A DNA stretch of 64,000 nucleotides, taken from the NCBI GenBank assembly GCA_033961575.1, contig CM066727.1, positions 117,540,434 through 117,604,433 on the forward strand. Reading direction: 5' to 3'. Positions 13,265 to 23,408 of this stretch are shown here, piece by piece. How positions within the stretch are numbered: position 1 is the stretch's first letter; every line of letters starts with the position of its first letter. Source of the DNA: Aselliscus stoliczkanus. Its lineage: Eukaryota > Chordata > Mammalia > Chiroptera > Hipposideridae. The notes under the pieces were generated by a model. It made no database searches. It saw nothing but the letters and a program-made list of their open reading frames with translations, and was not told the origin of the DNA. Both the position numbers and the translations under genes were made by a program.

Positions 13265-13971
13265 GTAAGTTCAGCCACGGAGGGTCTGTAAGGCGGGACT
13301 CAGTGAGAGGCAGGGAAGCCAGAGAAGAGGGAAATCTGACAGCTCTGTCCCTCTCTGCCCCTCCCCTTTGTTGCTGCACAATATCCATGTCCCTTGGGCC
13401 CTGCAATCTGGGGGACGCTGCAGAGGCTGGCAATCCCAAATGGAGCAACAAAGGGTGTGAGGATTTGAGCAAAGTTATAACCAATGAAGTCTCCCCAAAG
13501 GTGCACAGCAGGTGGCCATCCAATGTCCAAGGCAGGGACAGTAGGGGAGAGGCCAGAAAGCTGGTGGTCATGGGGTGTGGTGTGGTGGGGGGGTACTGTA
13601 GACCTCAGCTGGCCATGTTGTGAGGGAAGGGGAGAATAAGGGAGGATTGGACGACACTTATAGGTGCCCAGTGCCCAGGAAAAGCTCTGGAATAAACACT
13701 CCTGGGCCTTAGCAAATGGAGGTAGGAGATGGTGCCACCTGGTGGGAGCTCTCATTTGTTTATTCATCCTTGTGTCAGACTTTCTGAGGCACAGGGGATG
13801 CTGACAAGCAGGCTAGGAGCTGGCCCGAGGGAGGGCTGGGGGCAGGTGGGCATGCACTGTCTGCCCTTCCCCTTTGCTTTTCTAGACCCGAGGACTGATT
13901 CCTCGTTCCTGAGACACTCGCCACTTCCTGTCACCCTCCTCTTTGTCTTCTGTCTTCTCTTGGTGGTGACA

Positions 13972-14073
13972 GGCCCTCACATCATGTCCCAGTCGGAGTG
14001 TCTGAGGCTGGCCGGACCCCTCGCCACCTACAGCCTGGTCCTGGTGGTTCTCGCAGGGTACATCTTATATGAG
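13972..14073 (+). CDS. first coding exon, small multipass membrane protein
   Basis: Seen: a strong acceptor (about 40 bases of pyrimidine-rich sequence ending in GGTGACAG) precedes an exon with ATG at 13984 (A at -3) and a GAG|GTGAGG donor after 14073. The coding part is 90 bases, phase 0, giving 30 residues: a short hydrophilic start (MSQSECLRLA), then a hydrophobic segment (about residues 9-28) rich in Leu and Val, fitting a transmembrane helix or signal anchor. The open frame continues upstream into apparently hydrophobic residues, but that is the polypyrimidine tract translated and is excluded. Family not recognised. The pairing with later exons rests on phase and strand only. Confidence 0.5.
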
Positions 14074-14289
14074 GTGAGGTGGGGGGGCCTGCAGAGTTCT
14101 AGGGTCTCTTCCTTTTGGGGGTGCTCAAGAGATAAATAAAACCATGACCTTCCAACCTTCCAATGCAGAAAGCTGAAAAGCCTTGATGGAGACACATGCA
14201 GGAGTGGAGGTTCTGTTCCCTCTTTGGCTCTGCTGTCTTCCTTCTGGAGACACCATTTCCTCTTACCAGCTCCCATTTGCTTTTTTCTT

Positions 14290-14460
14290 TTCTTTTCTTT
14301 TTATTAGTTTCAGGTGTACAAAACAATATAATGTTTAGACATTTACACCCCTCACAAAGTGATAACCTCCCTCCCCCAATCTATTACCCCTCTGACATCA
14401 CATACAACTGTTACAATTCCATTGACTCTATTCCCTATGCTGTACTCCACATCCCATGAC

Positions 14461-14513
<53 letters not shown>

Positions 14514-14890
14514 TAGTTGACATTCAGTATTATTCAGCTTCAGGTGTACACTGCAGTGGTCAGGCATCTACACCGTCCATGAAGTGGTCTCCCTAATAAG
14601 ACAAGTGCGCATCTGACACTCTACAAAATCTTTACAACATTATTGATTATATTCCCCAAACTGTCTTTTGCATCCCTGTGGCAATCTACCGATTGTGCTG
14701 TCTAATCCCTTCCCCTTCTCCCTCATCCCTATCCCCCTCCCATCTAGCAACCCTCAGTTTTCTCTTTATATCTCTGAATCTGTTTCTGATTAGTTTGCTC
14801 ACTTATTCTCTTCTTTAGATTCCACATATAAGTGAAATCATATAGTATGTGTCTTTCTCCATCTGACTTATAATATTTCACTTATCAGCT
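14290..14890 (-). mobile_element. L1 3' end fragment (intronic)
   Basis: Starts at 'attagtttcaggtgtacaaa' after a T-rich stretch and runs through 'tctttctccatctgacttat'. It is the same L1 3' family as the 10120 copy but extends further 5'. It lies in the first intron after the ATG exon, antisense to the candidate gene. An internal TA microsatellite interrupts it. Confidence 0.88.
14464..14509 (+). repeat. (TA)n microsatellite within L1
   Basis: About 23 uninterrupted TA units where related L1 3' ends carry only a short TA run, so this is expansion of an L1-borne seed. Confidence 0.95.
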
Positions 14891-15059
14891 CCCATTTTCC
14901 TTTTCCTTAAATGGAAAAGTACAGATCAGAGACAAGTAAGATCAGAATTCATCGGCCCCCTCCCACCTAACAGAAACCCCCACCAGCTCCTTTTCCTACC
15001 TGGGCTCTGTTAACCTCTGCCCCAAAGCCGGGTTCCTTCCAGATGCCTTACTCTCAGCA

Positions 15060-15430
15060 AGTCATCATTCAGTAAGTGTGCAGGGGGCATGTGCTTTGTG
15101 CCAGGCTGTGCCAGGACCCATAGAATCACTGCTGGATGAGGCACTCCTGCCCTCCAGGAGCTCACATCTAAGAGGGGAGACAGATGTGGAAACAGGAGAT
15201 TATAAGTCTGTGAGAGCAGGGCTACAGAAAGTATGCAGGAATGGGCAAGATAGGCAGAGGCCCGGGCTCTGGGCCCAGGCTTGGGGTGCTGGGAAAGCTT
15301 TTCCGAGGAAGTGGTCATACTTGCTGACAATGTGGTATGCTTACCATGGTGAGGCGCAGTGCTCTAAGCATGGTATGAGGATCTGCTTGTCTAATCCCCA
15401 TGGCAGCACTGTCAGGAGGCATGGGGGTTA
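15060..15430 (+). repeat. old L2-like fragment
   Basis: Wording such as 'ctgccctccaggagctcaca' and 'ggggagacagatgtggaaac' is typical of the L2 3' end. It is diverged and intronic in the candidate gene. Confidence 0.5.
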
Positions 15431-15759
15431 AGTAAGTTAGCAGGTGGCAAGGCCGCCTGAGCTCGCACCCTCACCTCCATCCCTTCCTGCCTCAGCGCTA
15501 GCAGGGAGGAGGTAAGGGGTCCAGCCTGAAGTAGCAGGTGCTGACACTACACCTCTTCCACCTTCTGTCCCTCATGGATTGGTCTCCCTTCCTTCATTAT
15601 ATCTCATCCTTCGGTCCACCCTCTGCACTGCTAACATACCCATTCTCCCAAAACACCAAATGGATGGGCCTCTGCCTGGTGGCTTCCTGGCCAGCAGGGC
15701 CTAAGACGAGACTCCTCTGAGTGGGCAGATGAGGACTTCCATGGCATTTTCTGGCCTCA

Positions 15760-16330
15760 GCTTTCCTTTCCAGCCTCACCTCCCTGCTCTCCCCCAGCAG
15801 CCCTGCTCACTTGCCTCACAGCCGACCTTATCCAGCAGTAGGCCTTGGCACATGACTGTTTTTCTGCTAGAAATTCTGCTCTCCCCTGGTGCCCTGACTA
15901 ATTCATGCACATCCTGCAGACTCAGGCCATTGTCACCTGTCATGAAACTTCCCTGACTTCCCAAGGCCAGGCTGTTTGTTTCCTTCCCTGGGTTTTCACC
16001 TCTACTCTCTGTGGTGGACAGGGACAAACTCCACCAGCTGGCAAGCAATTGATTGTGTGCATCTCCCAGGTCCATCTCCCAACTTCAGTAACTTCCCCTC
16101 AGCAGCTTAAGATCAGCCACAGAGGGAGTATTTACACCATAGTAATTGGCAAACACTACAAATCAGCACCCCTCTCATCCCTCTGTCTCATTATTTGCGT
16201 ATTTGTCTGTCTCCCCTCCAAATAGCAAGTGCTTCACAGGCAGGGCCACATCTTACTTATCTTTTTAAAGACAGGCCCAGCGTAATGCCTAGTACCATGT
16301 GAATGATGCAAATAATTTGTGAGATATGAG
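15760..16330 (-). repeat. L2-like fragment, minus orientation
   Basis: Diverged text around 'gaaacttccctgacttccca', 'agcaagtgcttcacaggcag' and 'ggcagggccacatcttactt' reads as an inverted L2 3' region. It continues in similar style after the SINE (about 17225-17460). Confidence 0.5.
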
Positions 16331-16615
16331 ACATGCCTTAAAGAACTTGTCATTTAATTGTGGTGACAAATTACTCTGCTGCCACCACAATCCCCTGAAA
16401 ATCTGCCATGCCCAGGTCGGCTTCCCACTCAGAAGTCCTGCGAGGCTCCCTTGTCTACATGGCCCGAATGTAGAGTCCCTGCAGTTAGGGATTTTTGTCT
16501 ATTTTGTTTTATTGAGGTGGCTTGGGGCTCAGACCAGGCCTAGCATGAATGATGACACATCATTGTCAAATGAGTAAATAAATGACAAGCTTCAAGCTCC
16601 TTAAAACAGCTTTCA

Positions 16616-17077
16616 GGCTGCCTGAGTGGCACGTTGGTTAAGAGCTGGCTTGGGATGCCAGCGGCCTCAGTTTGGATCCCACATATGAGGGCCACTGACA
16701 CTGCCCTCTACAGCTAAGATGGTGAACAACAGCTCCACCTGGAGCTGGACTGTGCGAGCCCCGGGATGGTGTAGGCATCAGCCCCTGCTGCAGTGGGCTG
16801 CCACAGGCTGCAGTGAGTGGCCGGCAGCCAGTGTGATCAGCTGGCAGCCAGCATGAGCTGCCAAGAGCTGATGTGAGCGGCCGTCCAGAGGTCGGCGACC
16901 AATCTGCCTCACCTGAGAAGAGCGCAGTGATGATGCCAACATGGGCCGGTGGGGCAATGTCCTCTGCAACTAGACAGAGGAATGGGAGGACAGCAACTTG
17001 TCTGTTCCCCTTCTCCGGTTCCCCAACACTGTTCCCCTCCCCGAATTCCACAATTAAAAAACAACAAACAAACAAAA
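16616..17077 (+). mobile_element. long tRNA-derived SINE (copy 1)
   Basis: Seen: a tRNA-like head with A-box wording (gagtggcacgttggttaag) and a B-box 'gtttggatccc', a body built of repeated 'gcggcc/ggcagcca' units, and an A-rich tail. A 13 bp target-site duplication flanks it (16603-16615 and 17078-17090, one mismatch), which fixes both ends and shows L1-type insertion. Length is 462 bases. It sits in an intron of the candidate gene, sense strand. Several percent diverged from the other copies. Confidence 0.92.
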
Positions 17078-17718
17078 AAAACAGCCTTCACAACCCCTCA
17101 TCAACCGATTCTCCTGTCTCTGCTTCTGTGGCTGTTCCTCCCCTAGTAGGAGCCCCATTACAGCCCCACTGCTCCCTCGCTAGCCCCCAGTGATCTGGGA
17201 GAGGCACCAAGCGCTCTTCTCCTGGCATGAGGCTTCCTCTCCCTCCCTCTGTGTGCCCAGGACCTCCTCATTCTCCAGTCCGATACCAACTCCTGTAGCA
17301 ACTCTTGTCTCCTCCTGTTCATCTGGCCCCAACCTTACAGGTGAGGATCGTTTCCTACATCCTCAGTGAGGCTTTGCGCTCCCTGGGGGCAGGGCTGATG
17401 GGTGGCCAGCTCCGTGTCACCTCCTAACTTAGAGTCTCGCACCTAGCAGGTGCCCAGTGTGGGCTTGCAGTCCAGTTTTGTCCACATTAAAAAGTGTTGG
17501 AGACCAGCAAGAGATATGCGAGTCCCAGCCTCTGACCTGGCCACTCCATGGAATTTATCTGATTAGCAATCAATCGCCAAGTCTCAGTGAGGTTGTGGGG
17601 GAGGGTGGTTTCCAGCACATGACAGGAGGTATTAGCGCTTTGGGCCCTGACCGGTCAGGTCTTGCCGCAGTGGGAGCAGGCTTCATGACTTGGTCTTTTC
17701 CTTTCCCTCCCCCGCCAG

Positions 17719-17799
17719 TTTGTGGCCACCTCACTACTGGCTAACTCCAGCTACTTCTGCCAGCCAATGGACTACAGCCCGAGTGAGCGTGGCATGAGG
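17719..17799 (+). CDS. possible middle coding exon
   Basis: Seen: a pyrimidine-rich acceptor (ctttccctcccccgccag) at 17718 opens a phase-0 frame that begins FVATSLLANSSYF and runs 27 codons to AGG|GTATGG (donor at 17800). A better-looking donor, GTGAGC at 17783, would end the exon in phase 1 and not match the next exon. The start resembles the terminal exon's start (GQFVAIAAHSSY): 13 identical bases and the F-V-A...S-S-Y pattern. Inference: a tandemly duplicated, perhaps alternative, exon. It may equally be a non-functional remnant. Confidence 0.33.
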
Positions 17800-17839
17800 G
17801 TATGGCTGCCAGTGGGAGTGAACCGATTGGCTCAGCAGC

Positions 17840-18070
17840 ACAGGTTCAGAAGGCCTCAGCTTGAATCTCAGCTCTGCCAGTTACTTGCTGTGTGACCATG
17901 AGTTACCTACTTACCTTTTATGGGCCTCAATGTTCTTATCTATAAAATGGGGATAATAATACCTACATTGTAAAAGGAAACAATTGACAGAAGATTAAAT
18001 TAGATAATGTATGAAAGTGTTTAGCCCTGGGGTTGGCACACACTGAGTGCTGTCTAAAAGGTAGATATTT
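17840..18070 (+). repeat. MIR SINE (intronic)
   Basis: 'gaatctcagctctgccagtt', 'acttgctgtgtgaccatgag' and 'ataaaatggggataataata' appear in MIR order. Confidence 0.8.
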
Positions 18071-19189
18071 CATTATTTTTAACTGTTCTCTGTTTCAGCT
18101 GGAAACAGAACAAAAGTTTTCCTTGCAGAAAAAAAAATTTAAAAAAAAATTCTAGCTGAGGCTTGACAAATTCCCAGGTAGTAACTTGGATGTTGAACCA
18201 GGGATGTTGAGCAATGGCTAAAGTCTGGTCCACGGACCACCAGCATCAGCACCGCCCGGGAGTTTGTTGAACATCAAAGCTCATGTCCCACCCCCAGCTC
18301 CCTGATTAAGAATCTGCTTTTCAACAAACAAGATCCCAGGTTATCCTTAGATTGCATGGCTGCGGCCTGGGACAATGTTTGGAAGAGTCCTTCTGTTATC
18401 ACTCCCAGTAGCTTCTCCCCTCCATCCTGTGTTAACAGGCATCTTCTGCAGACAGGTGGGCACTGTGGGAGCAGTCGGTGGCGCAGAACCCTGAGGATTG
18501 GGGCTGAAGCCAGGCGAGCTGTGCCCTTAGGACAGAGGCCTGACTGCATTTCCTCATCCTTCCCAGCAGATGGCGAGCGTGTGCTGGTAACGCTTCTCAA
18601 AGGCCTTTGAATTGCTTGACTTGGTAAGCACAGGTAAGCTTAGGCGCTTGGCTGAGTTACCTGTCCTCTGGGTCTGGGGTGGTGTACATGCAGTGTCCTG
18701 CGTGAACATTTCCTCCACCCTCCCCGTGGGATGTTCTCAGGATTTCGCCAGGCGGCCACGGCTGAGGCTGATGTCAGAGCAAAGCCTTGGTCCCAGTACC
18801 TGGCAGAGGAAGGACACTCACAGATGCAGCATCTCACGGCCACAGGCTCCCAAGAGCCCCCACTCCTTCACCCACGCACCTACATAAAAGTAGGCATTTG
18901 CCCCATTAGCAACCAGGTTCCAGGTTCCATGAAAATGAAACAGAAACAAATTTTTTAAAATTGATATTATGTGGCAAGGGTCATCAGACAGCAAAAGTCA
19001 TCCTTAAGTGTTAATGAGGAGAAGAAACCCTGCTGTGACTCCAGAAGGCTCACAGGACTGAGTGGGGTGGGGCATGGTCATGATTTGGAGGTAGTGAGGA
19101 AAGGGAGGGAGCTCTTTCTTATCAATTCCTTACCAAAATGCAGTCAGAGTAGAGAACCTTCCAGAACCTGGGAGGTGGGCTAGGATATT

Positions 19190-19415
19190 GGAGAGAAGCC
19201 AGTCTCAAGCCAGACTGTGTTCAAATCCCAGCTTGGACAACTATTAGTTGTATAACCTTGAGCAAGTTATTTAACCTTCCTGTGCCTCAGTTTTCCCATC
19301 TGTAAAATGGAGGTAAGTATAAATCACATAGTACTATTACAGTGTTTATATGATTTTTTTTATGCATACAAAGTATCTGGCACACAGTAGGTACTATTCA
19401 GGTGTTTGACTAGTG
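19190..19415 (+). repeat. MIR SINE (intronic)
   Basis: 'gtgttcaaatcccagcttgg', 'cctcagttttcccatctgta' and 'ggcacacagtaggtactatt' in order. Well preserved. Confidence 0.82.
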
Positions 19416-20444
19416 TTACTCCCCTTGAGTTTCAATCTCCCTTTTGGTAAGACAGACAGCACCACTCCTTTCTTGGTCGTTGAGGTCCCAGGAGAAGAGT
19501 CTGGAGAAACAAGGTCCCACAGTTGACAGCATCTTTCCTTCCTCTCCAGGCCTTCTTTACATTATGAAAGAAACCAGAACAGATCACCTTTCAGCATGTC
19601 TACGACCATGACGTCATGCTCTTCAACTGGTGGGCTGGAGTCAAATATGTGCCAGGTGGTCAAGATACATGACACAGCTGAGGGCAGCATGATGCAGGGC
19701 CTTGTGAGGCAGACTTTTCTTTTCTGGGCAGAGTTTCCAGATTGGGAGGTGTGCATCCTATAATATCGGTTTGGATCCAAGGTTGCCCTTCCCTGTGTCC
19801 ATGACATCAGGCCTCTGCTCCCTGTTGCCCCTCAGAGCTTCCTGGGCACCCTTACCTGGTGTTGGCAGGAGGGGGTGGGAGGTGCCACAGCCATCAGCCC
19901 AGGGAGTGCAGGGGAGGTTATGAGCACTCTCATTTAGCATCCTGTTAGTCCCACCCCAGCATCATGATCTCAGATGGCTCATGCCAGGCCTCCTCAGGAT
20001 AGACCCTTCCCAAAGATTTTTCTCTGTAGGATGTGCAGAGGTGTTCTCTGTAGGGTAGAGGATTGAAACATGATAGAAAAAAACCAAAGTACAGCTAGGC
20101 TCAGCTCCACTTATTTCCCTTGAGCTCCCATCCCACTCTGTAGTTGGGATACTGAATTCTTTGGCCCATGTGTGCATGTGCCTGTGCCAAGGCACAGTCT
20201 GGGTCCCAGCATGCAGCCCTACCTGTGGTGGAAGCGACATCTTACCATCCTACAGCTGGTGAAAAGACCACCTTGGTTCCAGGGGCCTTGGCTGAGCCCT
20301 GGGTTCTATTTTTGGCTGCACTATTTTTATGTCTATTTTAGCTTCATATTTGACTATGAACTAGCCCTTCTCATCCCTGGGTCTTCCTTAGTAGCCCAAC
20401 ATGCAAGGGTCTCAGTTACCACTTCAAGTCCTACAACCAACTCT

Positions 20445-20545
20445 CCCTGATACGATGTGGGACCTGGAGCAATTGACTTCCACGCTTCAGACCTCATCTC
20501 ATCATCCGTAAAATGAAAGTGCTGGGCTAGATGACCTCAGAGTGC
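20445..20545 (+). repeat. MIR core fragment (intronic)
   Basis: Short core with 'tgtgggacctggagcaattg', then 'catccgtaaaatgaaagtgc'. Edges uncertain. Confidence 0.5.
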
Positions 20546-20892
20546 TAATGCTTTATGAGCCTTGTGGTTTGGGAAGCCTGATTGCCAGATGGTAGTGAGA
20601 GCTGAGGTGTCCCTCAAGGGGCTTGGGATGGATTGAGTTCATCGTCAGTGTCAACATGACATAGTTGGATTGGGGCAAATGGGGGGCCAGAACCAGAGAG
20701 GGGTCAGGAAGATTTTTAGGGACATGCATTAGGAAAACATGGGAACGGACTTTCAGGCTTCACTGTTTTCCAAAGAGGAAAACTAAACGGTAGGAGGTCT
20801 GCCCCCTGCTCGTCGACAGAGGGGTAAAAACAAGAGAGATGACCACTTCTCACCTCTCCCATCTCTTTCTTCTGACACTTTCTTTCCCCCAG

Positions 20893-21087
20893 GGACAGTT
20901 TGTGGCCATTGCTGCCCATTCCTCCTACCATCTCTTTGCTGAGTGCTCCTTTCTCAGTAGATTCAACATGGCTGTCCTCCTGTACACCCCCAGTCTCATC
21001 ACTGTTTTCTTCAACTTCTACCACCAGACATACCTGAGGAGCAAGAGGGAGCAAGAGGGAGAAGCTGACTTCAGTGGCAGGACATGA
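20893..21087 (+). CDS. terminal coding exon, small multipass membrane protein
   Basis: Seen: acceptor 'ctttctttcccccag' at 20892, phase-0 start with GQFVAIAAHSSYHLF, 64 residues, TGA at 21085-21087. The exon's hydrophobic segment (about residues 28-43, within NMAVLLYTPSLITVFFNF) fits a transmembrane helix. It is followed by a basic/acidic tail (LRSKREQEGEADFSGRT), typical of a cytosolic C-terminus with positive charges just inside. A 'gagcaaga ggga' direct repeat encodes KREQEGE. Spliced directly to the ATG exon it gives 94 residues; with the middle exon, 121. No family recognised. Coding status rests on frame, splice signal, membrane profile and a good 3'UTR. Confidence 0.55.
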   Translation, partial: GQFVAIAAHSSYHLFAECSFLSRFNMAVLLYTPSLITVFFNFYHQTYLRSKREQEGEADFSGRT

Positions 21088-21590
21088 GGACTGATACCAG
21101 CAGAGCCATCCTACAGAGAGCTGGGTGGAAGACAGCATGCCTCACAGCCCACCTGTGCTGAGCAGGCACCTCTGAGCCTGCGTTTCGTCCTGTGAAGGAA
21201 GGAGGAGAATTGCCACGTGTTCAGAGCTCAGGAGGACAGAAATGGAGTCAGCTTCCTGTATTCGCTTCTGTTACTGCACTTCTCACATGGATTGTGACTG
21301 TTTGTACATCTTCTTCCTCTACTAGATGTGAGCCTCTCATGGGAGAGGCTGGCTTATTCTCAGTGTTCTCCACACCTGGCACAGCACCACCATAAATGTG
21401 TGTTTGGATTCTTGTATTCCACAACTGGCACTCATGACCTCTGGTGAAGATCAGAGCTCGGGGTGTGGAAGTCAAGGCTGGCTTGATACCTGGCAGTGGG
21501 AAATGATGACTGGGAATATCTGAGTAAGCCTGGGTCTGTTTGATGGCTGGTGTGGCTGTGTAAATAAATGGTTATCCTACATGTCTTCTT
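21088..21590 (+). other. 3'UTR and poly(A) signal of the candidate gene
   Basis: AATAAA at 21563-21568 lies about 475 bases after the stop and is followed by a GT/T-rich stretch ('cttcttgtctgttcactg'), the usual cleavage context. A second AATAAA at 21781-21786 could serve a longer form. The span 21290-21400 ('cacacctggcacagcaccac') resembles an L2 3' end, so part of the UTR may be repeat-derived. Confidence 0.5.
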
Positions 21591-21786
21591 GTCTGTTCAC
21601 TGCTGCCTGCACATGTATTTATACAGTCGTATGATTCTCTGGGCATCAATGGTGTTGCAGAGATGACTATGTGTAATGTCTAAATACTTGTTTTCAAATA
21701 TGTATGCATGTGTCCATTTGAGTTTCTCTCTGTATGTTTGGTTGTCTCTTCTGTTAATCTCTGAAAGTGCCACACTGGCAAATAAA

Positions 21787-22837
21787 AGCCACTGGGATTA
21801 ATTCCTCTCCTGTCCCAAATGGGAGACATTGAAGTTCAGTGAGAAATCTCTGAGTACATGTTCCAGCAGGAGCCTCCACAAAGGACCGTGAAAAAAGGAG
21901 AAATAGGGTAAAATGAATACAGCCATTCACTTCACAGAGAAGAAAATGAGGACCAGCAAAAGAGAATATACAATCAGGGTCACATAGTATGGCAGCAGCA
22001 AAAGTCTACTGAGACATTTAAAACCAGAGATGGATGTGTCTCTGCAAAGCAGTTTGCCTGGGAGCTGCCTCTGTATCTCTAGTGTTCTTACTCTTCTTTA
22101 TAATCTCTCTCCTTAGCTCTTTTCCTCCACTCAGTCAGTCCTTATTTTGCAATGCCTCGGTAGTCAAGAACATTAAAGAACTGTTGATGTTTATGCAGTG
22201 CTATTTGGGGACTACTTATCCATCGGGTACTCTAGTTAATTAACTCAAGGCAGGCAGGGCTGCATCCTGTGGACAAGATCCTCAGAGAAGTAAGTTATAC
22301 TGGATATGAACATACCCCACACACTTTTCCACATGCAGGTTCAGTGTCTTTGGAGATGGGTGCCCATTCTAAGGCAAGCATTTAAAAAAGAAAAGAAAAA
22401 ACACATAGGAGTAAAGTCTGTTCATTTGCTTAGCAGCCAAAGTTAGTCATTTCAGATTTCAGAACAACTAGGTGTCCCATTCATTGTGGCTGCCTCTACC
22501 TGATTCAGCAGGAGGTGATAGGTCCCAGGTCATGACTGAATGAGATAAGATTTTGGCTGGGGAGGGCCTGGTGTGAGGTAGTGTGGTAGAGAGTTTGGGT
22601 GGAAATTCTCAGTGAGCAGAGGGCGCTCCTGTACTGTGTTATAACAACCCTACCTGGTTCAGGAGTACTGTGCAGATATTTTTTTTATCAGTGTAGAAAG
22701 GTTATGTGAATGTTATAAAGCAAAAAGTTATTTGTATGTGTCAAAACATAGCCAAAGTCCTAATAATATTGTTGAAGTCAAATCTACGAACTTTAAAAAT
22801 AATGATAAGAAAAGTGATGGTTAGATTTTTAAATATA
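21787..22837. other. non-coding DNA, no gene seen
   Basis: Moderately AT-rich sequence downstream of the candidate gene. No repeat family or exon could be named. Confidence 0.4.
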
Positions 22838-23408
22838 TGAGGTCACTCATGTTTGTGAACTCATCCTAGAAAAAGTGCTATATACCTCATTGCTGAATAT
22901 CACTAGGTTATCTTCACAGTACTCCCCTTGGGAAACTATGCACAAATGCCAATGCCTAGTCCACTCTTCAGAGCAATTTTGGAACTCTTTTTCTGGAATG
23001 GCCATCAGAATTGTCATCGTATTACCCTTGATGTCCTGAATGCCATCAAAATGTCTTCCTTTCAATAGTTCCTTTATCTTTGGATAAAGAAAGAAGTAAC
23101 TGGGGGCCAGATCAGTTGAGTAGGGAGGGTGTTCCAATACAGTTATTTGTTTACTGGCTAAAAACTCCCTCACAGACAGTGCCATGTGAGCTGGTGCATT
23201 GCCGTGATGCAGTAGCCATGAATTGGTGACAGGTTCAGGTCGTGTAACTTTTTCACGCAGTCTTTTCAGCACTGCCAAATAGTCAACTTGGTTAACTTTT
23301 TGTCCAGTTGGTACAAAGTCATAATGAATAATCAATCCCTCTGATGTTAAAAAAAAAGATTAGCAACATCGTTGCAACAAGTTCGCAAACTTAATTGTCA
23401 GTCATCGC
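22838..23408 (-). mobile_element. internally deleted mariner-like transposon (copy 1)
   Basis: The right terminal inverted repeat ends in 'acttaattgtca'; the left is decayed but still shows 'tgtgaactcatcctag'. The length of about 570 bases is less than half of a normal mariner of about 1.3 kb. The minus-strand frame 22847-23335 is the C-terminal half of a mariner transposase (DD34D superfamily): HHGNAPAH stands where the second catalytic Asp is expected and SYFFLYP where the third is, so both acidic residues are lost. Copy 2 at 48265 has the same structure. Confidence 0.9.

Noticed and set aside
13729..13983. Upstream extension of the ATG exon with an apparent extra membrane segment
   Set aside because: It crosses a strong acceptor and its hydrophobic part is the polypyrimidine tract.
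16638..17091. Frames of 60-145 codons on both strands
   Set aside because: They lie wholly in a GC-rich SINE copy; the same frames recur in the other SINE copies.
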